NCBI GenBank assembly: GCA_032111745.1
Contig: JAULUH010000453.1
Location: 1 to 6,697 of the forward strand
DNA length: 6,697 nt
Direction: 5' to 3'
Source of the DNA: JAULUH01 sp032111745
Lineage (GTDB): Bacteria; Chloroflexota; Anaerolineae; JAAEKA01
The notes under the pieces are model-generated. The model had not been told where the DNA came from. It saw only the letters and a list, made by a program, of their open reading frames with translations, and ran no database searches. This document shows, in pieces, positions 1 to 6,014 of the stretch (the first letter of the stretch is position 1; each line of letters starts with the position of its first letter). The position numbers and the translations under genes are program-made.

Positions 1-372
1 ATCCATGCAGTAGTCGCACTTGACCACCTTGCGCGAGACCGGATCCCACTGCGGCGTGCCCCAGGGGCAGGCCGCGATGCAGCTCTTGCAGCCGATGCAA
101 AGACTGTGATCGACATGGACGATGCCGTCCTTCTCACGCTGCTGCATCGCGCCCGTGGGGCAGGCCCGGACGCACCACGGATCCTCGCAATGAAAGCAGG
201 GCATGAAGACGATGCGCATGCGCGGCAGTCCACCGACGTCGATCGGGCCCATGGTGATGATCTTGCACGGGTCCGGGCCGGGGCCGAGGTTCTTGTTGCT
301 CTTGCAGTGTACCTCGCAGGCCAGGCAGGAAATGCAGCTCGCTTCGTCGTGACGCAGGATGTAGGTGCTCAC
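1..372 (-). CDS. 4Fe-4S ferredoxin-type electron-transfer (beta) subunit of a molybdopterin oxidoreductase, C-terminus missing
   Basis: The visible 124 residues belong to the DmsB/PsrB/NrfC-type subunits, which pass electrons between a molybdoenzyme and a membrane quinone-reactive subunit. Cysteine groups seen are C13-x2-C16-x2-C19-x3-C23, C59-x2-C62-x4-C67-x3-C71 (followed by P72), C92-x2-C95-x2-C98-x3-C102 (followed by P103), and C119-x2-C122 at the edge. This matches the four-cluster arrangement of the family, whose members usually run to about 170-220 residues, so roughly the last third lies outside the window. The start is the GTG at 372, read as Met-Ser-Thr-Tyr. It overlaps the TGA of the catalytic subunit by 4 bp (GTGA) and has a strong Shine-Dalgarno 6 nt upstream. 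No signal peptide is present; the first cysteine is residue 13. The partner is the preceding molybdoenzyme. A membrane anchor (NrfD/PsrC or DmsC type) would be expected next but is not visible. Confidence 0.93.
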   Translation of the reverse strand, partial: MSTYILRHDEASCISCLACEVHCKSNKNLGPGPDPCKIITMGPIDVGGLPRMRIVFMPCFHCEDPWCVRACPTGAMQQREKDGIVHVDHSLCIGCKSCIAACPWGTPQWDPVSRKVVKCDYCMD

Positions 373-2558
373 AGGGTGCCTCCTTCCGCCGCCGCGGGCT
401 GGATTTGGACGACGGATTCGGTCAGGGCGCAGCCGCCGCCGGCCGGGTCGAAATCGTAGAGCTTGCCCTGTTGCAGGCGCTGGTCGGCCACGCCGCGGCC
501 GAAGGCGCGCGTGGCGAGCGGCACCGTGGCGCCGAAGCCGTGCAGCATAAAGACCGCCTCCGGATGGATCCAGGGTGTCACCTTGGCCTTGATCTTGCCG
601 ACGTAGGGGCCGGGTGACCCCGCCCCTACACCCCCGCGGATCTCGACGATATCGCCGTCGCCGATACCCAGCGGGCGCGCGCGGTCGGGGTGGATCCAGA
701 GCACCTGTTCCGGCGCGATCTCGTTGAGGATCGGGTTGTTGAAGGATTGGCCGTGCGTCAGAGTCGCCGTCCGCCCGATCAGCAGGTGGAAGCGATCGTC
801 GCCCGGCGCCGCCTTGGCTGCGTAGGGCGGCAGGCTGGACAGGCCGGCCTGCGTCAAGATCGCGCTCTCGATCTCGATCTTGCCTGAGGGGGTCGGGAAC
901 CTCAGCTCCTCGCGCGCAATCAGCCGCGGCGCGCTGGCCAGGCTGACGAACCCCTTCTGGCGCATCTCGCCGACGGTGACACCGGTGCCATCGAGCTGGT
1001 AGTTCCAGAGCTCCTCGATGGTCTCGAAGTCGAGCGCCTCCTTTGCGCTTGGCGCGAGCGCATCCATGCGGCTCAGGATCTCGCGGAAGATCCACCAGGC
1101 CGGACGGCTATCGAAGCGCGGCGCGATCGCCTGGTCGCGCATGCCGAAGGCCGGCACCGGGCCGCCCAACTGGTACAGGATGTTAGCGCGCTCGAGGTAG
1201 GTCGCCTCGGGCAGGATGACGTCGGCGTACCAGCCCGCCTCCGAAAAGCGCACGTCGATGGAGACGAACAGCTTGAGCTTGTCCAGGCCGCGTTTCACCG
1301 CCTCGGTATCGGGGAGACCGGTGATGGGATCGTGGCGGTAGGCGAAGTAGGCGCCGATGCCGTAGGGCTGTCCCGTCTCCATGGCGGCGAAGGCCTGGTG
1401 CAGCATGCCGATCTCCGGATCCCACGACGGTCGGGTGGTCCCGGCGCCGTCCACGCGCGGCTCCTCCACCTTGGGCACACGGTCGATCAGATGGTTGAGG
1501 CTCTTGCGGCCATAGTACTCGGGTGGCTTCGCCATGATGTACCCACCGGGGATCTCGAGGTTGCCCATCAGGACGTTCAGGATCAGCGCCGTGCGGCTGA
1601 CGTGGAACGACTGCTTGTGACGCGCTGTTCCCCAGCCCGGATTGAAGATCACGTGGGGCGCATCGGCGGCGATCTCCTTGACGAAGGCGCGCAGCTGCGC
1701 GGCGGGGACGCCGGTGTGGCGCTCCTGCCATTCCGGCGTCGTGTCCTTGACCGCCTCAGCCAGATAGTCCATGCCGGAGACGTAGCGGGCGACGAAGTCC
1801 TTGTCGTACGCCTCCAGCTTCAGCAGCTCGTGGATGATGGCGAGGTTCAGCGCGTAGTCGCTGTTCGGGCGCACCTGCCAGTAGCGGGTGGCCTTGCAGG
1901 CGGTGAAGGTGGCGCGCGGATCGATGTAGGTGACGCGCATTCCGTTGGCCAGCGCGGCCATGAAGGCCTTGGCCTCCTTGACCGCCAGCGCCTCGATGAC
2001 GTTGCGGCCGTAGAGCACGAGGTGCTTCACGCGCCCCAGATCGGGGATGAGCCCCTCGTGGCTGAAGCCGAAGAGCGTGCGCGCCGCGTTGTGCGCGTTG
2101 GCGGTGCAGCCGGCGTCGTGGGTGACGTAGTTCGGCGAGCCGAGCGCCCGGACAAAGGTTCGCGTCAGGTCGGTGAAGGGACCGCTGCGATCCGAGAGCA
2201 CGATGCCGCGCCCGCCGAATTCCTCGATTGTCTCATGCAGCTTGTCGGCGATGGTGTCGAGGGCTTCATCCCAGGACGCCCGCCGCCACTGGCCGCCGCC
2301 GCGCGGGCCTGTGCGGATCAGCGGCGTCTGCGGCCGCTGGTCGTCGTCGTACTCGAGCGCCAGGCCGGCCGATCCCTTCGCGCAGAGGCTGGCGCCGATG
2401 GCTTTGTCGTGCGGATTGCCCTGCAGCCAGACCGCCCGCCCGTTCTCGACCGTCACTTCGATCGGGCAGCGCACCGAGCACATGCTGCACATGCTGTAGA
2501 CCGTGCGGCGGCCAGGGGCGCCCACACTGGCCACGTTTGGCGCCATCGTGGAACTCAT
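369..2558 (-). CDS. Molybdopterin (bis-MGD) oxidoreductase catalytic subunit, DMSO reductase family, PsrA/PhsA-like
   Basis: This 729-residue protein is the catalytic subunit of a complex iron-sulfur molybdoenzyme. An N-terminal 4Fe-4S site is visible as C24-x2-C27-x3-C31 and C59, followed by K61 of a CAKG motif. The probable molybdenum ligand is C151 in a THDAGC context near residues 146-151, as in polysulfide, thiosulfate and related reductases rather than serine-ligated DMSO reductases. Further cofactor-binding stretches include GRN at 184-186, YIDPR at 211-215 and RPNSDYAL at 230-237; the C-terminal dinucleotide-binding domain holds a loop apparently enlarged by a palindrome. The length is normal for the family. 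There is no Tat signal: the first FeS cysteine is residue 24 and an in-frame TGA at 2577-2579 rules out a longer N-terminus, so the enzyme is likely cytoplasmic. It starts 11 bp after the dehydrogenase gene and overlaps the ferredoxin gene by 4 bp. Family is confident. Substrate and direction (reductase or dehydrogenase) cannot be told from sequence; sulfur compounds are only one option. Confidence 0.93.
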   Translation of the reverse strand: MSSTMAPNVASVGAPGRRTVYSMCSMCSVRCPIEVTVENGRAVWLQGNPHDKAIGASLCAKGSAGLALEYDDDQRPQTPLIRTGPRGGGQWRRASWDEALDTIADKLHETIEEFGGRGIVLSDRSGPFTDLTRTFVRALGSPNYVTHDAGCTANAHNAARTLFGFSHEGLIPDLGRVKHLVLYGRNVIEALAVKEAKAFMAALANGMRVTYIDPRATFTACKATRYWQVRPNSDYALNLAIIHELLKLEAYDKDFVARYVSGMDYLAEAVKDTTPEWQERHTGVPAAQLRAFVKEIAADAPHVIFNPGWGTARHKQSFHVSRTALILNVLMGNLEIPGGYIMAKPPEYYGRKSLNHLIDRVPKVEEPRVDGAGTTRPSWDPEIGMLHQAFAAMETGQPYGIGAYFAYRHDPITGLPDTEAVKRGLDKLKLFVSIDVRFSEAGWYADVILPEATYLERANILYQLGGPVPAFGMRDQAIAPRFDSRPAWWIFREILSRMDALAPSAKEALDFETIEELWNYQLDGTGVTVGEMRQKGFVSLASAPRLIAREELRFPTPSGKIEIESAILTQAGLSSLPPYAAKAAPGDDRFHLLIGRTATLTHGQSFNNPILNEIAPEQVLWIHPDRARPLGIGDGDIVEIRGGVGAGSPGPYVGKIKAKVTPWIHPEAVFMLHGFGATVPLATRAFGRGVADQRLQQGKLYDFDPAGGGCALTESVVQIQPAAAEGGTL
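379..385 (-). promoter_or_regulatory. Shine-Dalgarno site for the ferredoxin-type subunit
   Basis: On the minus strand this reads AAGGAGG, six nucleotides before the GTG at 372. It sits inside the last codons of the molybdoenzyme gene. It decides the start of the beta subunit, because the GTG overlaps the upstream TGA and no better-placed ATG exists. Confidence 0.8.
603..629. repeat. 27-bp near-perfect palindrome (GTAGGGGC...GCCCCTAC) inside the molybdoenzyme gene
   Basis: The outer arms are GTAGGGGC (603-610) and GCCCCTAC (622-629). Inside them GGGT (612-615) pairs with ACCC (617-620) around a single central G. Only the 611/621 pair does not match, so 12 of 13 positions pair. On the minus strand it occupies exactly nine codons, residues 644-652 (VGAGSPGPY) of the molybdoenzyme, in frame and without a stop. 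The flanking protein reads VEIRG before it and VGKIKAKV after it, which looks like an ordinary strand-turn-strand interrupted by a Gly/Pro-rich loop. This form resembles dispersed palindromic repeats seen in some bacterial genomes. Only one copy lies in this window, so dispersal is inferred. Confidence 0.7.
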
Positions 2559-2564
2559 GGCAGT

Positions 2565-2570
2565 CTCCTT
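2565..2570 (-). promoter_or_regulatory. Shine-Dalgarno site of the molybdoenzyme, overlapping the dehydrogenase stop codon
   Basis: On the minus strand AAGGAG lies six nucleotides before the ATG at 2558. Its first A is the last base of the TAA (2572-2570) that ends the glucose dehydrogenase gene. Ribosomes finishing the dehydrogenase therefore stop on the site that starts the molybdoenzyme, which favours translational coupling and a shared transcript. Confidence 0.8.
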
Positions 2571-3616
2571 TAGATCTCACTAAACTGAATGACCACTTTG
2601 ACGTCGTCGGGTTGTCGCACGAGCGCCTGTTGGAAATTCTCCGGCTTCTCACGGCGCGTGATCAGGCGGCTCAACCATTCCCGGTCCGATACAGCGAGAT
2701 TTTGACCCGCTTTGTACCAGTGACGCTTGTTCGCATTCACGCTGCCAACGATCAGGTTGTTCTTCAGGACTGCGGCCTTGCCGACGTCGCCCACGGCCCG
2801 GCTTTCGATGCCGCCGGAACCGACGCCCGTGAGACAGATGATCCCACCCGATCCAATCTTCTGGATCGAGTCCCCAATCACCGCTCCAACCCCCGTACAC
2901 TCGACGATGATGTCGGGATCGAAATCCAGGTCCAAGGCGCTCCCGGTGTGATACGTCCCACCCATGGCGTGCACGAGGTCCGGCTTGGGTCCAGTTTCAG
3001 CCCGATCGAGCACGTGGACCTCAAGGTTATTCGCTTTCAAGCGCAGCGCCGCCAACAAACCAATCGGCCCGGCGCCGGTCACCAGCGCGGTCTTGGGCTC
3101 CCAGAAGGCGCGTTGGCCCGCCAGGTAGACCTGTTCCAGCGCCTTGGTGATCACCGTCATCGGCTCGAGCAGCACACCCAGGATGCCCAGGGAAGAGTCA
3201 ACCTTGATGGCGTATTCAGGTTCAATGCGCCAGTGCTCGGACATATAGCCGTGGATCTCTTTGATCCCGCGCTCGGTGTACTGGCCGCTGCTGCACATGT
3301 CCCACTCGCCCACCGCACAATTGGGACAGGGAACCGGGCACGGACGGCGGACAATCCCAACCACCAGGTCCCCTTTCTTGAGGGAGCTGCGTGGCCCCGG
3401 ATCGACGACGCGGCCGAGGGACTCGTGCCCCAGCACCAGGCGGGTCTTTCCCGGCGGCGCCCAGCCGTAATTCCCCGCGACGATGTCGACGTCCGTCCCG
3501 CAGACGCCGACCGCCACGGCTTCAACCAGGATCGAGCCCTCGCCTTCGTCAGGCTCCGGAAAATCTTCGTAGCGGGCTGATCCGGACTTCATGGGTTCTA
3601 CAGTGATTGCCTTCAT
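2570..3616 (-). CDS. Zinc-dependent glucose 1-dehydrogenase-type medium-chain dehydrogenase
   Basis: This 348-residue soluble protein belongs to the archaeal-type glucose/aldose 1-dehydrogenases of the medium-chain dehydrogenase family, which oxidise aldoses such as glucose to the 1,5-lactone with NAD(P)+. The catalytic zinc region shows GVCGTD with C39, then GHE with H64 and E65, and E151-P152. A structural zinc lobe has C93, C97, C100 and C108. The Rossmann fold starts at GAGPIG (181-186), with D204-R205 at the end of the second strand, so NAD+ use is possible as well as NADP+. The stretch VNANKRHWY near 293-301 is typical of the glucose dehydrogenase C-terminal domain. Length is normal. 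The start is ATG at 3616; its Shine-Dalgarno AAGGAG (3630-3635) is unusually far, 13 nt. The gene follows a lactonase that could hydrolyse its product and directly precedes the molybdoenzyme. Galactose, xylose or other aldoses are alternative substrates. Confidence 0.88.
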   Translation of the reverse strand: MKAITVEPMKSGSARYEDFPEPDEGEGSILVEAVAVGVCGTDVDIVAGNYGWAPPGKTRLVLGHESLGRVVDPGPRSSLKKGDLVVGIVRRPCPVPCPNCAVGEWDMCSSGQYTERGIKEIHGYMSEHWRIEPEYAIKVDSSLGILGVLLEPMTVITKALEQVYLAGQRAFWEPKTALVTGAGPIGLLAALRLKANNLEVHVLDRAETGPKPDLVHAMGGTYHTGSALDLDFDPDIIVECTGVGAVIGDSIQKIGSGGIICLTGVGSGGIESRAVGDVGKAAVLKNNLIVGSVNANKRHWYKAGQNLAVSDREWLSRLITRREKPENFQQALVRQPDDVKVVIQFSEI

Positions 3617-3728
3617 GGTGTTATCTTATCTCCTTGTCGGTCTCATGCTACCAATGGCCCACTAGTATCGCATGGATTTGCGTGGGCGTATACCTACCAA
3701 AAGATGTAAGAGTGATGTAACTAGTGTT
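3617..3728 (-). promoter_or_regulatory. A+T-richer gap before the glucose dehydrogenase gene, possible promoter region
   Basis: This 112-bp gap is about 55 % A+T by count, clearly more than the neighbouring genes, and is the longest gap in the window. It holds the dehydrogenase Shine-Dalgarno at 3630-3635. A -10-like GATACT reads on the minus strand at 3669-3664, 47 nt before the start codon, but no good -35 element is placed upstream of it. Two copies of the self-complementary ACTAGT lie at 3661-3666 and 3720-3725. A promoter for the dehydrogenase-molybdoenzyme operon is plausible here but not shown. Confidence 0.25.
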
Positions 3729-4835
3729 TCAAGCGCTGACCAGGTGGAGGCAAACCGGCGTTGGCACTGCGGCCACGTGTCCGGTTGCCAGCAGCGTTCC
3801 GGAATCCTGATTGATCCAGAACGTGACCACGGTGTCCGTATCCTGGTTTGCCACCAGCAGCAGCGCACCGGATGGATCGATGATGAAAGCGCGCGGGCCA
3901 CCACCCTGCGTCGATTCATGTCCAACAACCGACAACTGGCCGGTCTCGGGGTCGACAGCATAGATCGCCAGGCTGTCGTGCCCGCGATTTGAGGCGTAGA
4001 CAAAACGACCGGAGGGCGCAACCATGATCTCCCCGCCCGAATTCTGTCCTGTGAAGTCGTCAGGGAGGGTGGAAAGGATCTGTTGCGCCTCGAACGTGCC
4101 CTGCTGCTCATCATAGCGGCAAACGGTGACCGTGGAACGGAGCTCGCTGATGACGTAGGCGAAAGGCCGGTGGGGGTGAAAGGCCAGATGGCGCGGGCCG
4201 GTGCCGGGCGGCAGCTGCGTCCAGGGAGGATCGGCCGGGCTGAGCGTGCCCCGCTCGCTGTCGAGGCGGAACGCCATCAGCCTGTCCGTGCCCAGGTCAA
4301 TGGCCAGAATGAAGCCGCCATCCGGGCTTGGCAGAACCATATGGGCATGCGGGCCTTCCTGACGATCGGGATTAGGCCCGGAACCGGAAAACTGCACGGT
4401 ATCGGTTGCCTCTCCGAGGCTTCCGTCCTTTTGGATCGGCAAAACGCACAGGTTGCCGGTCTCATAGTTGGCCACCAGGCAATAGCGTCCTTGAGGCTCA
4501 ATGCAGGCATAGCAGGGAGCCGTGCCATGGGTGGATTGTTCATTCAGATAGGTCAGGCGCCCGGTTGCCGGATCGATGGCAAAGGCGCTCATAGTCCCGT
4601 TCGCGGCTTCGCTCTTGTAGTACTCGTTGACAGCGTACAGACAGCTTTTGTCCGGCCCCAGGGTCAGAAACGAAGGGTTGGCCGTGCCGGCGCCGGCCAC
4701 GGTGGCGGCGTAGGTCAACGCGCCGGAGCGCGGGTCCAGATGGTAGATGTAGATGCCCTCGGCTTTGCCGTCAACAAATGACTCGCGCCGGGTATAGGTG
4801 CCGATGTAGGCGGTGATACGATCAGAACTTACCAT
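3729..4835 (-). CDS. Seven-bladed beta-propeller lactonase (6-phosphogluconolactonase/YbhE-like family)
   Basis: The 368-residue protein is a lactonase of the YbhE-type 6-phosphogluconolactonase family (Pfam PF10282), which opens sugar lactones to the acids. The repeating propeller blades are visible as recurring PSGR/SPDG turns and hydrophobic strands: YIGTYT at 10-15, LVANYETG at 120-127, GPHAH at 161-165, TGPRHLAFHP at 212-221, YASNRGHDS at 280-288, and GPRAF then LLVANQDTD at 313-334. Family members are commonly 330-400 residues. There is no signal peptide, so it should act in the cytoplasm. ATG at 4835 is preceded by AGAGG eight nt upstream (4844-4848). It lies 36 bp after the TMEM175 gene and 112 bp before the glucose dehydrogenase gene. 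That neighbour suggests the unphosphorylated gluconolactone as substrate, though 6-phosphogluconolactone or other lactones remain possible. Confidence 0.88.
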   Translation of the reverse strand: MVSSDRITAYIGTYTRRESFVDGKAEGIYIYHLDPRSGALTYAATVAGAGTANPSFLTLGPDKSCLYAVNEYYKSEAANGTMSAFAIDPATGRLTYLNEQSTHGTAPCYACIEPQGRYCLVANYETGNLCVLPIQKDGSLGEATDTVQFSGSGPNPDRQEGPHAHMVLPSPDGGFILAIDLGTDRLMAFRLDSERGTLSPADPPWTQLPPGTGPRHLAFHPHRPFAYVISELRSTVTVCRYDEQQGTFEAQQILSTLPDDFTGQNSGGEIMVAPSGRFVYASNRGHDSLAIYAVDPETGQLSVVGHESTQGGGPRAFIIDPSGALLLVANQDTDTVVTFWINQDSGTLLATGHVAAVPTPVCLHLVSA

Positions 4836-4871
4836 GTCCTTAGCCTCTTCTTGTTGTCTTGCGGACGAGTA

Positions 4872-5531
4872 TCAAGGGCTTTGACGCACCTGGATGAGCG
4901 GCTGGATGATGAAAGCGACGGTCACGACGACGTAAAATCCTGCGGCGACAAATGGAGCCACTAAGCCCACGATGATTGCCAAAGCAATCAGGACCAGGTA
5001 CACCTTTCGTTGGCGGTAGGCTCGCCTAATCCTGTCGTCGGCGAGGCCATCGACCACGAGTTGACGGTCTCGCGCCACGTACGCCAGAAGACCACTGAGC
5101 ATAAGGGACGCCACGAGCAGGTTTGCGCCGTACAGTGTCACGGCGCTTCGTGCTTCCGCCCCTCCCATGTGTGCGACCATGAGTTTTGTCGTGAATGGAA
5201 GCAGGGAAACGAAGAGCAGCAGGACGAGATTCAACCGGAAAGATACGTCGTCTACCTGCTTCATGTTCTTCGTAAGTCCTGCATGGGAAAGCCATATTCC
5301 ACCGACGAACGCGAAACTGATGGCGTAGCCCAAGAAGTCCGACCAGCTCTCCGCAAGCGCCGGGAGCACCGGAGCGCCATCCGGCGGGACCGGGAGTTCG
5401 AGCACGAGCAGCGTGATCACGATGGCGAACACGCCATCGGAGAACGCGTTGAAACGATCCAGTGGTTGGTAGCTTGACCCTGCCCCGGCGTCTCCTTTGT
5501 CGATAGAGACTTGTGTTTGTTCGGTGTCCAT
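4872..5531 (-). CDS. TMEM175-family potassium channel subunit (DUF1211), six predicted membrane helices
   Basis: The 219-residue product is a bacterial single-repeat TMEM175 protein, a family that forms tetrameric potassium-selective channels without the classical TVGYG filter. The signature lies in helix 1: R26-F-N-A-F30-S31-D32-G33-V-F-A-I, followed by TLLVLEL. Helix 2 carries W80 and H83 in WLSH. Helix 3 begins R99-LNL and ends LLPFTT near 110-115, as usual in the family. Six hydrophobic segments are seen, near 30-48, 66-86, 100-120, and three more in the last 90 residues. The first 25 residues are polar and form a cytoplasmic tail. ATG at 5531 was chosen because AGGAG lies 4 nt before it (5536-5540) and the known domain starts shortly after. 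The open frame continues upstream to 5735 but that part has no family character and crosses the preceding gene. No direct functional link to the sugar genes is evident. Confidence 0.9.
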   Translation of the reverse strand: MDTEQTQVSIDKGDAGAGSSYQPLDRFNAFSDGVFAIVITLLVLELPVPPDGAPVLPALAESWSDFLGYAISFAFVGGIWLSHAGLTKNMKQVDDVSFRLNLVLLLFVSLLPFTTKLMVAHMGGAEARSAVTLYGANLLVASLMLSGLLAYVARDRQLVVDGLADDRIRRAYRQRKVYLVLIALAIIVGLVAPFVAAGFYVVVTVAFIIQPLIQVRQSP

Positions 5532-5560
5532 AAGTCTCCTGGCTGGAAAGCTGTGCTTCG

Positions 5561-5595
5561 CCTGCGATTGGCGGTCAATCCACGCCAATCGCAGG
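5561..5595. repeat. Perfect 13-bp inverted repeat with 9-nt loop between two membrane-protein genes
   Basis: CCTGCGATTGGCG (5561-5573) is exactly repeated in reverse complement at 5583-5595, with nine bases between. It lies 24 nt after the stop codon of the small membrane protein and 29 nt before the TMEM175 start. In RNA it would form a stable hairpin. No U-run follows on the minus strand, and the bases after it on the plus strand (GTATAACATCG) contain no U-run either, so it is not a typical intrinsic terminator. It may be an mRNA processing or stabilising hairpin, a dyad operator, or a dispersed palindromic repeat. Confidence 0.75.
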
Positions 5596-5619
5596 TATAA
5601 CATCGTCGGGCAGAACCGC

Positions 5620-5907
5620 TTAATACTGTCCGGTATAGCCAGGGACGCGGCGGCGTGCGGCGGCGCCGGACCACCAGACGATGTCGGCGAACAGCCCCAG
5701 CCCAAGCCAGACCCAGTCAAAGCCCGTGATCCCACCAGGGAAGACGATCACGTACATCATGGTCGTCCAGGGCACGAAGATGAAGCCAAGCAATGGCCAG
5801 AGGAAGTTGGTGAAGGCAGCCTGCCAGCGCGCCGGCTGGAGCAGCCACCAGATGAGCATCCCGGCGCGAGGGCCGACAAAGACCAAGACGGTGAAGAAAC
5901 AGCACAT
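5620..5907 (-). CDS. Small Trp-rich three-helix membrane protein of unknown function
   Basis: The 95-residue product has no function that I can name. It looks like a conserved small membrane protein family beginning with Met-Cys-Cys. Three hydrophobic segments are visible: about 4-23 (with GPRAG at 12-16 and W20-W21), 35-56 (WPLLGFIFVPW, then MMYVIVFPGG), and 63-81 (FDWVWLGLGLFAD, then WW). Nine of 95 residues are tryptophan. The tail is basic (R85-R86-R87) and ends in GYTGQY, suggesting a cytoplasmic C-terminus. The ATG at 5907 was chosen over a TTG five codons earlier, because GGAGG lies 8 nt before the ATG and would fall inside the coding part if the TTG were used. It lies between a DUF4203-like gene and the TMEM175 gene, both membrane proteins. 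It is followed by a strong hairpin. Confidence 0.8.
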   Translation of the reverse strand: MCCFFTVLVFVGPRAGMLIWWLLQPARWQAAFTNFLWPLLGFIFVPWTTMMYVIVFPGGITGFDWVWLGLGLFADIVWWSGAAARRRVPGYTGQY

Positions 5908-5915
5908 TGTGGAAA

Positions 5916-5920
5916 CCTCC
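5916..5920 (-). promoter_or_regulatory. Shine-Dalgarno that sets the start of the small membrane protein
   Basis: On the minus strand this reads GGAGG (extended as TTGGAGG), eight nucleotides before the ATG at 5907. It argues against the in-frame TTG at 5922 as start. Confidence 0.75.
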
Positions 5921-6014
5921 AAGTGGGGTTGTGGAGGACAGCCCGTCAGAAGCGGACTGCCCTACCAGGCAGTGTGTCTGCGATGACACGGTCACCGGCG
6001 ACCCGTTAGGCGCC

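Noticed and set aside
1183..1731. Alternative minus-strand frame (182 codons) inside the molybdoenzyme gene
   Set aside because: It is a frame-shifted reading of the molybdoenzyme. The main frame continues unbroken with family motifs throughout, so there is no sign of a frameshift.
2502..2507. Arg-Arg pair at residues 17-18 of the molybdoenzyme as a twin-arginine signal
   Set aside because: No hydrophobic segment follows. The FeS cysteines begin six residues later, so it cannot be a cleavable Tat signal.
1332..2573. Long plus-strand open frame (413 codons) opposite the molybdoenzyme gene
   Set aside because: It is the antisense shadow of a G+C-rich gene. The product is rich in Arg, Val, Asp and Gly without any recognisable fold, and the minus strand encodes a clear enzyme.
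2228..3580. Plus-strand open frame (450 codons) opposite the dehydrogenase and the start of the molybdoenzyme gene
   Set aside because: It spans two well-supported minus-strand genes and changes composition where they meet, as expected for an antisense shadow.
3660..3726. CACTAGT ... ACTAGTG pair as a regulatory inverted repeat
   Set aside because: The seven-base arms are 53 nt apart and their core is itself a palindrome, so a chance match is likely.
5532..5735. Upstream extension of the TMEM175 reading frame to 5735
   Set aside because: The extra 68 residues have no family character, cross the inverted repeat and the small membrane protein gene, and lack a good Shine-Dalgarno, whereas AGGAG is correctly placed for 5531.
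5956..5973. Short hairpin (ACTGCC/GGCAGT, loop of six) between the DUF4203-like and small membrane protein genes
   Set aside because: A six-base stem without a U-run on either strand is too weak to call a terminator.
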